Of a DNA stretch of 64,000 bases, positions 35,991 to 49,167 are shown one piece after another. The notes under the pieces were generated by a model, which saw nothing but the letters and a program-made list of their open reading frames with translations, was not told where the DNA came from and made no database searches. The DNA lies in the NCBI GenBank assembly GCA_032173965.1, contig CM063284.1, forward strand, positions 110,954,410 to 111,018,409, given 5' to 3'. The number at the start of each line of letters is the position of its first letter. Within the stretch, counting starts at the first letter, position 1. Both the position numbers and the translations under genes were made by a program. This stretch comes from Sitta carolinensis (lineage: Eukaryota; Chordata; Aves; Passeriformes; Sittidae).

Positions 35991-38897
35991 GTGAACACAC
36001 TGACTGATCGTGCCACAGAGACTCCCCACTCTGGCTGCTGTGCACCTGAACCCCACCTTTTACCAAGCAGAGTCTTGGTCACTGTTTGACAACTCTCCCT
36101 TGTTTCCCAGACTGGCCCTGGGTTCAGTAGGAAAGGGGTACCACAGGTTAGCCTTAGCCCAGCTGTGCAGCAGAGGCAGAAAATGTTGTGCTTGACCAAG
36201 AGGAATGAGAAGCAGCCTCTGCGTTCAGAGGTTGAACATGCTGCTTTATTCAGCCAAGAGCTTTTGATCCAGGGGGACCATGAAGAGGGAGGGGACCATG
36301 AAACAAATCAGAACTAAAACTCAGTTATAAGTTTTCTCTTGAACATGAAATGTCAGCAGACAGATTAATTCTGTACTTTAAAACGTTGCTTCCTCGCTAA
36401 GTACAGGCAGATTTAGAGGAGGTGTTGTAACTGTTCTTGCTCAGGAAAGCAAATGTGTGTTTAAGGCTGGCCTTTGCATGCCTGGAAGCAGCTGGCAGCA
36501 GCCAGTGACATTATCAGAACATGTACTGCTGAAGTGCCTCCCCAGTAAAGACCAACCTACCAGCCCCTCGCTTGCAGGTGTGCACTCACCTCTCCTGCTT
36601 TTGGCTGCTAAAATATGATCTGATAAACTAAGCTTTAGCAATTTCCTCTGGTTATAATGGCAAAAAGTGTGATTATGCTTACAGCTGCATAATTCTGTGT
36701 TTGCCATCAGGACAGTAATAAAGTTGTTCTGGCAGGCAGTGCAGATGTGCCATCAACTTTGTAAGAGCTGCTGGTCATACTCAGAAAATAAGACTTTTGA
36801 CTTTTTTTTTTTTTTCCATGCATGGTGATTATCAGGAATGAATCCCAGGCACTGAGTATTTTATCTGTTGATTTTATTTGCTAGCTGCTACAGATGAGGC
36901 CATTCTCCATTTCACTGTTTCATGTTTCAGTATTGGGATATAGCTACTACCAGCTGAAACAGCAAGTCCTTTGGAAATTAAAACATCATCTCTGGTATTT
37001 TCCCAGTGCTGTATTTCTAAATAGAGAATGGTTCCAATGTGGAGGTGCATCTGTACAGTGTGAACTGCACTGAGCCAGTACTCCTATCCTGATTTCTGGT
37101 CTTGCTCATCTCCTGTGATATTCCTCCTCCTTTCACCCACACCTGTGGATTTCCCCATCTTGTCTGGGAACATCAATTCAAAAGAAGTGATAACTCAGCC
37201 AAGAATGTCAGAATTGACTGTTTAGTCAGTCATTGCTGAAGTGGAAAGGGAGGAAGCTGGCCCAGAGTGAGCATCTTTGCTAGAGAACCTCACAGATAGC
37301 AAGGAAAATGAGTTTGTCTCAATTTCTCACCACTCTGCATTTCAATTGAACTTCTTTCTTTCCTCTTGCATGCTATGTTTAATTTGTGAACTCACTCAAA
37401 ACTTATAATTTCCTCAGAATCATCAGGCTTTCTCTAAGGAGTGAAACTGTTTTATTAGCCTTGGAGAATGCTGCAGAATTTTTTTATTCACATACATGAG
37501 GTTATTTGCTGTGACTTCCAGCCACAGCAAGAGACATAGGTATCTCTGTCCTTTAAATATGGGGTTTAAAGATGTTTTATCCTGTGGGCAGAAGTACAAA
37601 AGCAGTGAAAAGTGAATGCTGTCATTTATTATGCAACATCTCTTGTTGCAATAAAGATGGCTTTCTTCCTTCATCTGACATCTGGGAGTGCCTAATATTG
37701 AAGTAGAAGTTCCACATGATTATATATTTGTTAAAGACCAGTGAGCATTTTCGGACAAAAATGGCCTGGTACTGTTAAAAGGGATGAGCCTTCTTCTTGT
37801 AATACTCTTTAAAGTTAAGATTCGGCCCAAGTCACTAATTCTCAAGAAAATACCTCTGCTCGTTGTATCAGGGTGGAACAATCACTTCAGCTTAAATACA
37901 GGAAACGTTGGGTATAATAGTCATTACTTGCACAGATCTTGTTAACAAGAACATAATTTCCTAATCGCTCCCTTGAAAGCAAACCCAGATGATAGAAGCA
38001 TAGTTGAACTCCTGCCAAACACCTCAAGAACTCTAATTTTGCACCCAGCGTCCTTTGGGAGTGCCAGGACAACCTCAACTATTCAGTGAGAAATAAACCC
38101 CAAATTTAAGCCCTGTGTTTATAGTTTCTCATACTTGTACCCTTGAATACAAAAAACTATCTGTTGGGATAGTAAAAAAAAATTAAGAAACAAGAGTGCA
38201 GCTACCTAGATGTGTTTGTGTTACACAAGGCAATATAAAACTCTGCAGGCAATATTGCCTTAGTGGCAACATCTTATTCCATGGCCCCAACCTCTTGAAT
38301 TGGCCCTTGAGAGAAAAGAAAGTTGAAGAATTTTAAAATATATAGTATTTAACAGACAAAAGAAGAGATTCTAATTTTTGTTGGTGGTCTCTCCATAGTG
38401 AAGGCATGTGTGTGATTTAATGAGTCATGCAAAGGGCTTTGACATTGCATCATCTTCATTCTGTAAGTGATGAAAACAAGGTGGTGGAGGCTTGTCTTGA
38501 GGTGATGCAATTGGAAATTGCTGCAAGTTCATAGATATGCTGCTTTCAATATAATGCATCTCTAATACCAATAAACACTCAAAGCTGATAGACTTCCCTC
38601 AAGTTGTTACAACAGTGCTTTTAAAAAGCAAACAACTAAGCAAGTTCACCCACCATGTTTGCAGACCATCTTGCAGGTACTGCAAATATGGGTGAAAATT
38701 TTAATTTTGTCTATGTTTTCCCTGTCAGCTTGTGAAACTGTTAACTAGTTACCTGCTTAAAATAAACCAACAAAACAACCTCAAAACAGCGCATGGGTAA
38801 TTGATAGAATTATTTCTTGTTTCCGAGAAGTTTTTTTGTTTGCTTTTTTTTTTTTTAGGGTTTCTAAATAGGATGAAAGGTGGAGCTAGTCATTTAG
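35991..38897. other. non-coding stretch upstream of the TATA promoter
   Basis: AT-rich unique sequence. TGAGTCATGC at 38421-38430 resembles an AP-1/MARE (NF-E2/MAF-type) site and may be an upstream element of the promoter at 38.9 kb. A 12-13 base poly-T lies near 36805 and another near 38850. No exon is recognised. Confidence 0.45.
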
Positions 38898-38950
38898 CCA
38901 CACCCATGGTGAGGTTTATAAAGGAAGGTTATCTGAGGGAAGCTCTTTTC
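38898..38950 (+). promoter_or_regulatory. candidate TATA promoter with CACCC and GATA motifs
   Basis: CCACACCC (38898-38905) is a KLF-type CACCC box. TTTATAAAG (38915-38923) is a good TATA box, and TTATCT (38929-38934, reverse AGATAA) fits a GATA site. A second TTATCT lies at about 38987-38992. A start of transcription about 30 bases after the TATA box would fall near 38948. The CACCC, TATA and GATA arrangement is typical of tissue-restricted, notably erythroid or muscle, promoters. It sits 70 bases before the ATG of the candidate first coding exon. All motifs are short, so chance clustering cannot be excluded. Confidence 0.4.
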
Positions 38951-39018
38951 TACCGGTCTATAACAACAGGCAGTTTAATTTAAGAGGTTTTTATCTTAAA
39001 AATAATACTAATCCTACC

Positions 39019-39096
39019 ATGTCAAGGCTTCTTAAAGGTTCCCGTACTGGGGATACTCCTCTAAATGAACCTTTGAGGCAGCAGGGGCAGGGTAAG
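39019..39096 (+). CDS. candidate first coding exon (partial CDS), gene unidentified
   Basis: The ATG at 39019 has a favourable context (CCTACCATGT, A at -3). It opens 26 codons, beginning MSRLLKGSRTGDTP and ending RQQGQGK, that run exactly to AAG|GTAAGT at 39097, a perfect match to the vertebrate donor consensus, leaving phase 0. The peptide is basic and hydrophilic, with no signal peptide, like the cytosolic N-terminus of a larger protein. A TATA promoter 70-100 bases upstream fits a short untranslated leader; alternatively AACAACAG ending near 38970 could be an acceptor joined to the CpG-island exon at 28.4 kb. I cannot name the gene. If intron 1 were retained, the frame would end at a TAG at 39169 and give a 50-residue product with a hydrophobic tail. 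Confidence 0.35.
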
Positions 39097-39171
39097 GTAA
39101 GTCAAGGAGTCTGCTTTACTACTTTTATTCCTTTTCTACACCTGATATTTCTCTGTCAGGGAATGGAGTAG

Positions 39172-42100
39172 TACTGTCATTTCAAAGGTCTGTGTTGTTT
39201 GTGACTGAAGTTTTGTTCTCTATAGCTTTGTAATCCTCTATCACTAAGTCAGATGGAGGAAAAACAGCCTTAAAAAAGCATCTCCAAAACTGGAGAGGTT
39301 GTTCTTTGTCATTGGGTAGTTATGCTTTCAAGACTGATGACTTTGAGGACTAATTTGCACCACCTGGCCACAGCACTGAGGTTAATGTGGCTGTTGTAAT
39401 TGTGCTGCTGTTTGTCAGTCATACCAATATTAACTTCTTAAGCATACAAATAAAAGATATGCTATGCTTTATTGCACAATTGCTGTGGCTTAGTCATGAC
39501 TTTTTGATACACCCAAAAATGCTGCTATAATTTTTGGGTTCTACTGTATCACAATTTCCTTATATATACATGCACAGGTTTTCTCATGAGTTACTCTGTT
39601 CAGCAGAGGCCTCATGAGTGACAGTGAATGTTCCTCCATGAGAGCAGGTGCTATAAAAGTTTGTTTGCTCTTGAACACAGGTGTTCATGTTGGTACAATA
39701 ATTCTGAGGACAGATCTGTATCAGTTTACAAGATGTCAGGGTGAAAACTTTCATAGTCTTCTATAGAAGTCAAATGCAGTGTATTAAAAAGTGATCACAA
39801 CAATGAAGGGTGTGTAGCATGGATGTGGCAAGAAATCTGGTCAGCATAAAAAATACCTCTCTCATTACACTATTTACCTAACTCTGGGTTTATTGCTGGT
39901 GTGTGATGGTAAAGCAGAACTGTGAGGAATTGGAGAGAGGTAGATGAACCTTGAAAGTACTTTTCAGGAGCTCGTTTCAGGTTTCTGGGAAGGAAGTATG
40001 GATGAATTTCTTTGAAACCTTAATGTGCAACCAGATACAAGAGTTTTAACTTTTTTCTCCAATTACTTTATCTGTACCTAACTAGATCAGAAAAAAGTAG
40101 TCGGTTTTCTTTCATAAGCCTTCAATAGAGAAGGAGTAGAAGTCACTAATATTTTTTTTTATTAATTGCATACAAAACATGGGAATATTTGAGGGTCACT
40201 AGTCTACCAGTGTTCTGAGCATATTCTGAAATAACTATCACAGGCTACAGAAATAACCAAAGTAATATTTTCCACAAAACTGGTATTCTTGATGGGTTTT
40301 CTTTTTCAAGCTGTAAGCAAAACTGTGAATTAATGTATTGGCAAAAGCTGACTGATGGCCTCTTCGGCAAAATGTCATGATGCAAGTTGGAGAGACTGTC
40401 ATAGCATTTTGACTTTTTATGATTAGTAGACATGAGAAAATAAATGTACCTTACAACTGAATAGACAGATTTTCCACCTTGATAATGCTGAGGCATTTCT
40501 TTGGAGCTTCTGCTGTCAATGTTAAAATTGTAGGACGCTTAACTTGTGGTCATTTCTGCTGCCTACCATATGTTTTCACTGATATGTAGTAAACTGTGAC
40601 TGTGCTGGATTGTGGTGAGAAGAGTCTTGTTTGACAGCATAGCATCTCCTCTAGGGACAGGCTTGTGGCCTTATCCACTGCCATTCTTCCGGGAGGTTGA
40701 CATGCTGCCGTTACATTGTTCATAGCTTTTTTTTTAAGTGTGTTGCATTTATTTTAAGTAACTTATGTTGATTAAACTGTTAAAAAATATTTGCTGATAT
40801 CTCTTGCTGTACTAGTGCAGTAGATTGGGGAGATGGAGGAGGAGGAAATTACTGTCAATACTGGCAGAGAGTCTTAGGTGTCTCTACTCTTGGATGCTTT
40901 TGGATGGGTTTTCTGGATCAGGGAGAAAGTTGATGCTTTTTCAAGTGGGTAATGCAGAGTTACTTACTTTTTGACATCATTGCACAGCTTAACATATTTG
41001 TAAATTTGGTCACTCCCCCAAGCAGGGATTAAAGTGACTTGGAACATAATAATTGTGGAATACTTATCTAGCATAATTCTGACACCTGCTATTCAACACC
41101 GACTGTCCTGTGGCTGATTTCTTATTTTATTTGATATACTTAGATAAATCTTCAAAAGGCTACTTTTGAGTAGCCAAACTACAAGCCTTTGGGCACCATC
41201 TTCCCTTCCTGACTTGATTTTTGGAGCCGCTTTTCTACTAAATGTAGGAAGACTTCTTGGTGGCAAGCTGAATAATGAAGAGACAGACAGATGGCCAGTG
41301 GCAATATCTTGTAACTTCCTTGTGTCTTCTTTGATACCAACACCGACAGTGCCATTACCGTGACATGGTAATGGTAGTCTATTAGTCCCTTCACATTTCT
41401 AAATTTCTGCTATCAGAAGATTTAAGCAGAAAATTCAGCACATATAGGTAGATGCTAAAGCTGAGTCTGGCCCTGTCTCCCCCCCACCTTAATTGACGCA
41501 TGGCAGCAGCAGTGTGTTCAGAGCCAGGCTGGAGGAGGGCTCTGCGGCGGCTTGCAGGCTCTGCTGGGACGAGTGGAGTGGTGGTTGTGGAGAAGGGTCT
41601 GGTGTGGGCAGCTTGAGAGGGTCCGAAGGGAGGATGTTGGCTCCCAGCAGGATGGGGAGGGCAGAGTGGAAGGGGAGAGGCCCTCTCACAACAGCAGCTT
41701 TCAAGACTGGGCCCAGCCTTTAAACCTTGCTGGCCCTGCACAGTCATCTCCTCCACTGCCACCAAGAAAGGGAGTTTTCTGACTCCTGGATGAGAACAGA
41801 AACGCATTTTTCTCTGTGTTACTGGGTCAACCAAAGTCCATTTTACCTGTACTGCTGAGAAGACCCAAGCTGACCCTGCTCAGCTGGGCGCCTTACTACT
41901 TTATAGATTCCTCTGTCCAACTGTCATTTATTTAAATTGTGGGATCCCTAAATCAAAATGCTCTACAGATCTTAAAATAACTGCAGTTTCTTTAACATTA
42001 TTTGATGCCCTTAAGTAATGTATTTTTTCTCAGGACGGTGCTGTCAGAGGACAGAGATAGCAGCTGGCTTTTGTTGCCCTAATTCAGATTCAGTCAAACC

Positions 42101-43737
42101 AACTCTCTGGGTTTAAACAGTACATCTTGTAGACTTGCAAATTTTCAGGTTTTGTCCACCTGACAGTCATGCACATAGGCAACAATTTCCAGCATAAGAA
42201 AGAGGACTGAAATTCAACTTGTTTGTGTAAGCTGGGAGTGGCAAAGTATGTGGTATATACCATGAAGTCTCCTTAGATAACTGGGATCTAAGTAATAAAC
42301 TGAGAAAGAAATGTAACTGCCAGTCAGATGTCACTTGGCCTGACACAATGTTTTTGAGGTGTGTTTGTAAAACGCTTGAAGGCCACATCAGGTAAAGGAT
42401 GTGCTTAGTATCCTGTGTAAGACTTTAAGATGATGTATTGTCTCTGCTGCAGCAGAAATCTTTCACTGGGACGAAGGGCCTACAGGCAACATGTAACCAT
42501 GGTAGAAAACCAGATAGAGAAATCCTGTGTTGGCCTTGTCCTATGACAGGAAACTTATTCTGTGGCTGTGGAACAGACCAACAAGAAACGTTTGTCTGAC
42601 GGATGGCAGTGATATCTCTCATCTCCTCTGAAAGGAACGCCGAGCTGCTGGTACTGTTCCCTCCATTAAAACAATGTGGCACAGAGGGATTGATGAGGCT
42701 TTTTTGCAACATTCACTGCCTGCTACTGCAAGAAATTTGAAGTGCTGCCTTCTGATCTGTGACGGTGAAGGTCTTATTTCAGGTTTTATTGGTTTCAGTG
42801 ATACATAATAAATCATAAAAAATGTGTCTCTTCTGCAGTAGCCCAATTGTTTTCATTTAAATCCACTAAATGGATTGGTGGTACAGGATATTTGGCCTCT
42901 GAATTCCCTGCATATGTCCTGCTTACAGTGTGGTGTTTATATGTGTTTTTTTCTTGATGAAACTGTTTAAAACTTGAAATTGCAAGTGAAGATTTGTTCA
43001 TAATTATGTCTGAGGTAAAACTGAAAGGCATTTCAGCTTTACTCATGACCCTCAGCATATGGGCTGGTCCTGGAAGGTGCTGGAGAGCCCACTCAGGAGT
43101 AACCAGTGGGAGCTGGGTGTCAGTGTGTGCTTGCAGGGTGCTGCAGCAGGGCCTAAGCTTCATGGGGGAACCACACACTCTTTAATATGAGCTTAAGTGA
43201 GGTGTTAGGGGCTTCCAGCCCACAGAACTGATTTTATTAGAGCATAAAAATAAACATGAGAAGAAAAAGCGCTTACCAACAGGAGAGAAATCTGGTAGGT
43301 GAGATTAAAGCTCCTTAACAATACATACTTTCTGTGCCCAATGTAGTATCCTGTGCAGGAGGATCCTTCCCTCCTATCTTTTCTAGTTGTCTAATTTTGT
43401 GACTTCTGAAGTTGAAGAAATTTTGTGCTGTCTCCAGTTTATTTCCAGTTCTTATTTGGTTTGCCTTTTGGTTCAAGTCCCTGGCACAAGCCCAGTACTT
43501 TGCTCAGGCATCTCCCATTGTCCACTTGTGCATCACGTCGAACACAGGAGGGTTTCACTCCCAGCTCACCCCATGGAGTGCACTCACAGCAGTTAAATAA
43601 ATAGCTCTCTCTGTGTGTGCATAAACATAAAACCTCTGAGTTGGATTCTCTTGCCATGCTACAGGATGCTTTTCTGTTGGTATCAAGCACAGACAGGGCC
43701 ATTTCTCTGGAATGGGGACTGACAAGACCTTATTCCA

Positions 43738-43740
<3 letters not shown>
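39172..43740. other. non-coding stretch, probable intron
   Basis: Mostly AT-rich. A G-rich part at 41490-41760 keeps several frames open (147 codons minus, 76 codons plus twice), which I attribute to composition. Acceptor-like tracts near 42453 (CTCTGCTGCAG) and 42838 (TCTTCTGCAG) have no matching donors. Nothing is recognised as a gene. Confidence 0.5.

Positions 43741-43785
<45 letters not shown>
43741..43785. repeat. poly-A, 45 bases
   Basis: The longest pure homopolymer in the window. It resembles a young retroposon tail on the plus strand, but the sequence before it is not a recognisable element. Confidence 0.96.
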
Positions 43786-43787
<2 letters not shown>

Positions 43788-46700
43788 CTACTATAAAAGA
43801 AGCAGTAATTTGTGTTCCTGGACTTATTGAGATTTTAGTGTCAGAGAACTGTTACATTGGCTTGAACATCCTGTTTTCCTGCATGGAACAGTAGGGGAAA
43901 GAACAGAGCAATTCAAGCAAGAAAGGCTGAAAGCATCTCTACTGAATAAGGAAAGCAGGAGTGTTCCTGGGATTAAAAATACTGCACTTCCCAGGATAGC
44001 ATCATTTAATCAGGGTAGTCACCTGGTTAAAGCTGGGACAAGTTCAGTTGTATTTTTCTTTATATGTCAAAATATATTGATAATTTTCATCTGGAAATTA
44101 AACTTCAGCATCAATTTGTCATCAAACAGGAGCCGGAGAGCTGAACCCTGACATCTTTTGTTTGATTCAGCAGTTTCTCACAACCAACAGGTCATGCCGA
44201 GGAAAAACAGAACAACGCTGAAGTAAAACGATGTGCTTGTGCTCTCGACAGGCGAAAAGCATTTGGTTTGATGAGGTGCCAAACAGTGTCATTTGAGAGT
44301 GTTGTAAAGACTTCCAGCTGTCTTGTGTATGCCAACTAACTATCTGGGTGACTTGGAGTTTATCCCTGTGAGTATTTCACCAGAAGTGACCTTGCCTGAT
44401 CTGGTGACTTCAAGATCAAGTGCAGCTTGTTGCATTCTCCTAGTAATATTTTTGAACAAGGCTGCATTTCTCTGAGTATCCTGCCCACTGCTGAAGGATG
44501 GACCGTGTTTCCACAGCCAGGCTCTCCTCTCAGCTCTCTCCCTGCATACTGCAGGAGATGCTGGCCTGCTCTGTTGACTCATGTGGAAGGTGTGGCATGT
44601 TTTGACCAGGAATGGAAGGGTGTAAGAGAGTTGCAGCAGAGTGCGGCAGACTCTGAGATAGGTCCTGCAGGGAGATCAATCTTATGGGAAAACGTAGGCT
44701 GAATCTTGAATTTTTGCTACGTGAGTTAATGAGCAATCTGACTACCAAAAAGGGAGAAAAATTGGACTTACACCACCAGCATGCATAAAACTGCTCACTG
44801 GCTTGGGAGTGACAGACCTGCTTTCAGCTGATGCTGGATGCTTCAGCTGCAGACACTGCAGCTGCTCATTTGTTCCACAAGTTACTACCTTGATTCACCT
44901 TGGGCATGTTCAGTTCAGTAATATCTTGTTATGAGGACTTTCGATAGCTGACTAATCTTGATGAAAACAGAAGGGCTTTGTTAAATGAGTTCATGCCTGG
45001 GAAATAAGGATTGTGTTTTCACAAGTTTTATTTAGAGCCCCAAAACGCATGTTCACCTTTTGTAAAAATAGTTTATATCTAGCACTCTTTACTAGGGCAG
45101 TCATGCCTGAAAATGTCTGATAGTTGCCATGTCAGGAGCCTTTGATGCAAAGAGTATGTTTATGCAAGGTAGGAGATGTGCCAGTTGTTCTTTCAGGCTC
45201 AGCTGAAGGACACTCTGGTCATTCCAAAGAAAAACAGCTACTGGGAGGCTGCTGCTACAACAAGTGCCACAGTTTGAAGAGAGCTTATCTACAACGTTAA
45301 CAGGGGCTGGGTTCTCAAGGGCAGATTGCATGTGCCTGAGAAGAAACACTAAGACATGTTACTCTGCACAGAATCTGCTGTACTGACAGGTTTATGAAAC
45401 GAGGATACAAACAAAACCAAACCCTCCCAAACTCCAAAACTGCCAGTTTTGCTAATCTAAGCTAAAAGGCTTTGTCTTCTAAATGTGAAAAATTTGCTCT
45501 TGTATAAAGCTGTAAGAGAAATAGTGTGTATCCAAATGACAAATCAATCCAAAGCAGCTGTTTCTTAAGTGATGACTTTTCTTGATTGGTTTGGCCAGCA
45601 AACAAGAAACTTAAGTGTCTGGGAAAGTCAGTGAGAGAAGTATCTACACTTAAATTGTGTACACTATTTAAATTAGCTTAGTGCTGTTCCAAATTAGTGC
45701 TTACATACAGTGTGCTGAAGGAAAACTTTGCGGAGCAGAATGTTGTGGTAGTTTAAATTCAACCTGATAGTGTAAAATAACTTGAAAACTTCCAAATTAG
45801 CTTTTTTTTTAAAGAGAGAGTGATGCATGTGTTCATGTTAGTGGGCTGATCCACTGTGTTCTATGGCTCTTGTCTGCAGAACAAGCTGAAGAAACAATAA
45901 TTCATGTCAGCTTTGAACTGCAGCTTCTTGGAGGAAATATTGCAGCTCAATAATGCAGCCCAAAAATTTCTGATATGGTAGAATTCAAATGCAAGCTATC
46001 CTTTCAGAACAAAGAAACATTAACTTGAGGGGTTGAGACTTAGTAGCCCATCTTTTGAACTCCTCCCATACAATTTTCTTTACTGTGTCATATCATTGAG
46101 TATTTAAATAAAGTAATGAGCTGTCACTCATCTCACAAACTGGAATATTTTTCCTTAAACTTGAATTTGAAGGAAAAATCTGATCACAAGCTGTGATTGG
46201 ATAGCAATGGTATTGTAGCTGAAGTAGTAAAAAGCTTTTATGCAGTTTTCATATACAGTCCTGGCCTCAAGAACCTCTCCATGGCTTTTTTGTGTTTCCT
46301 TTAATGGGGAAACTTCCAGCTCTACATACACTCAAGATCCCAAAGAGGCTCAGTCGGCTCTGTGCTCTCTTTGTCAAATATGCAGGTTTCCAGTTTTAGC
46401 TGTAATTATTTGTGTGGGATCATTACTGCAATGCAAGTGTCTTCAGCATATTTAACTTTCCCATTTTGCAGGCAGGAGGCCCCCACTTTCTGACACACCT
46501 TTTGAGAGTGAGGTTTCTGCTCCTTACTGAGAATATATTTGAGCTTATTGAGCTGTTATATTTGTCAGTGAAGTTCTTCTCTTAGTGATAAGAGGTACTG
46601 CCCCTGAGTAGGGTAAGCAAATCAGCACTCACAGTTTTGAAACATGAATAAATACCAAGATGTATTTCTCTGCCTACTCCCTCAAGAGATCCAATCCTAT

Positions 46701-47796
46701 CAAATCCCCAGATTTTGTTACCCGTGGCAAGGGAAAGCAATCGCCTCCTGCTTTCAGTAAAAATATGTGTGGAAGAATGTGAAGTGTTGGTGGGCTGCTC
46801 CTCCACCTTGTAGATGAGGAGAGCTGAAGGATTGACTCAAAACATGAGATACTAGAGGGGACCTGCCCCTCAGCAGCTTGGAGAAGGCTCAAAACCTGCT
46901 CCTCCAGTGTTTCATGATCACTGGGCTGTGACTGTGTCACTGGGACCCCCTGCCCACTTTTCTCCACTGATTAAACAGTGTAAAAGATTAACGTGGTCCT
47001 CTCAGCAGAGATGGGAACACAGGGATGATTGATGATTGTCACACTGTGGATCTATGGAAAAGCGACTCTTGCATTCCACCAAGGAAACTAGATGGTTGGG
47101 ATTGATTTGATAACAAGGAGAGACTTGTTTGGCTTTTTGGTTTATGGGAACACCTGGGATGATCTGTGCAGGACAAATGAAGTGATGCTATACCCTTCAA
47201 TGTCCCATCAGCTGTCACATGAACTAATCTAATCAGAACTAACTAATCAGAAGTTCATGGGACATTTCTTCAAGCTATAGCCTTAAAGCCTTCATAGGTT
47301 TGTACATACATAATTGATTGCAAGTAATCCATTCTGCTCACACAAGACAGGAATCCAAGAACTCTTACCTGCTTCATCAGCGCTGTAAAGAGCAAAACTT
47401 TTGTGTTTAGATTTATGTATTAAATATTATTTATTATAAATATATTTTTATAGTATATATTTTGATTTCTAAGGACTGAAATAAAAATCAAATTACAAGA
47501 CTTGAGCTGCCTTAACTATTGCCACAGATACTGAAATCTGTCTTTACATCTTTGAGTTGGTCCCCTTTTTCTGTTCAGCAATTTAAGGTAGAGAAAGATG
47601 GAAGAACTGTTAAAAGGGCTGAAATGGCAGTTCATATCCTAAGCAGGGCTCTCTTTCCTGGGTAAGGCAAGCAGGCAACAAGCAGCCTGTAGTAATGATA
47701 CTTCTACCTGGAGTCACTGGATGATACTGGTTGAAAGAGATAATCTTGTCTACTCCTGCTCAAAGCTATCCCAACAGATCAAGTTGCTCAGGAACT
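43786..47796. other. non-coding stretch, probable intron
   Basis: AT-rich unique sequence, with an extremely AT-rich part at about 47400-47465. An acceptor-like site near 45878 (GGCTCTTGTCTGCAG) and one near 46472 have no convincing donors. Short overlapping frames only. Confidence 0.5.
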
Positions 47797-48400
47797 TGTT
47801 GAGTTCTGAATATCTCAAACATTCAGACTTTCCAGCCTTAATGGACTGAATGTTCAACCACTGTCATGATGAAAACACTTTTCCTAACATGTAATCAGGA
47901 TTTTCCCTGTTGAAACTTGCCTGTTGCCTCTTCCTGTCTGTGTGCCTTTGAGAAGATCCTGGCTCCATCTTCCCTACACCCTTCCCTTAAGTAGCTGAGG
48001 GCTGCAGTCATACATCCCCTGCACACTTTAAACCTCCTTGCGTTCAGGCTGAACAAACCCAACTCTCTCAGCCTCTCCTGTATCATACACTCCATCTCCT
48101 TAACTATCTTGGTATGGTATACTGGGCTCCAGTGTGTCTGTCACTGGTTTGTGGTCCCCAGTACATAGGTACTGTGCTTTCGCAAACCCTGAGTGCAGTA
48201 ATTACTGCCCTGGATCTGCAAGCCTGGCCCAGTGCAGAGTTTCCCTCCTTTTCTGCAAGGACATTCTGCTGAGCATTTTTCAATTTGTTGTCCATTGAAA
48301 CCCCTCAGGCTTTTCTTTTTTTTTTTTTTTTTCCTCTGAAGTTTGTCTCCAGCTAGCTGGCACCCAGCAAGGTCATTGCTTCCCTGGGCACAAATTTGCA
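47797..48400 (-). mobile_element. CR1 LINE fragment, diverged
   Basis: On the plus strand the order of words is that of reverse-complemented CR1: TTTTCCCTGTTGAAACTTGCC, CTGAGGGCTGCAGTCATAC, TTCAGGCTGAACAAACCCAACTCTCTCAGCCTCTCCTGTAT (in two parts), TGGGCTCCAGTGTG, and CCCCTCAGGCTTTTC. The extreme 3' tail is missing and a 17-base T-run (48316-48332) interrupts it. High divergence indicates an old copy. The right end is approximate. Confidence 0.8.
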
Positions 48401-49108
48401 TACTTGCTTTCCAGACCTGTTGTCCTCACTTCTTTCCTGGTCTGATATATGCACAGGTAGTGAATCCTGCCCTGTTTTGGACAACTTTTTTTTTACTTTT
48501 TACAGGGAGTTACTGAATTCTGTAACTTAGCAGAGACCACCAGTTGATGAGTTTAGACAACTTGTAGGCAAAGTGCTCATAGCAAAGCACTAGGTTAAAC
48601 CAGAGGGTCAGTAGGAGCATTTAATTCCCTCTGTGTAACCACCTAAAGGATTTTTGTCGAACTTTCTCTGATGTGCTCAATTTTCTTCACTCACGGTAAA
48701 GAGAGATCTGAAAAACTAATCCCACAACAGTGGGAGATTCAGACCATTTAATCTCAGGCACCCAGACTGATCTACCTGCATTTTTCTCAGGCATAAGTTA
48801 CTTTTTGAGTTAAAACATCTGTCTTTTAAACCAACTTACTCTTCTAAATGTTTTCCTGGTGCTGAAGCTGGTACATTTTATATCCCTGAAGCAATTTTGA
48901 GAGTTCCCCCAGACACTGCATAACACTCCTATAGAAGGTATCTTTGAGCACTTCCTACTGTGCTTGTTCAGCAGGCTTGTTTTCAAAGAATGTCAGCTTG
49001 GGTAATTCAGCATATTATTATGCCATCAGGACTCCTCATGTTAACTTCGGGATTTGCTGTTTTAAAAGACCTTCAGAAAATGGCTCAGGTCAGAATACAA
49101 ACACAGGC
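48401..49108. other. non-coding stretch, nothing recognised
   Basis: AT-rich unique sequence. Open frames of 76-84 codons run into the TTTTA repeat and are not gene-like. Confidence 0.55.
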
Positions 49109-49167
49109 TTTATTTTATTTTATTTTTATTTTATTTTATTTTATTTTATTTTTATTTTATTTTTTTA
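49109..49167. repeat. (TTTTA)n microsatellite
   Basis: About eleven TTTTA units with some TTTTTA variants. Confidence 0.95.

Noticed and set aside
47365..47400. Possible 14-base microexon on the minus strand (CTTTACAG, CGCTGATGAAGCAG, GTAAGAG)
   Set aside because: Motifs are good, but such a short segment with flanking AT-rich DNA is expected by chance and no partner exons are seen.
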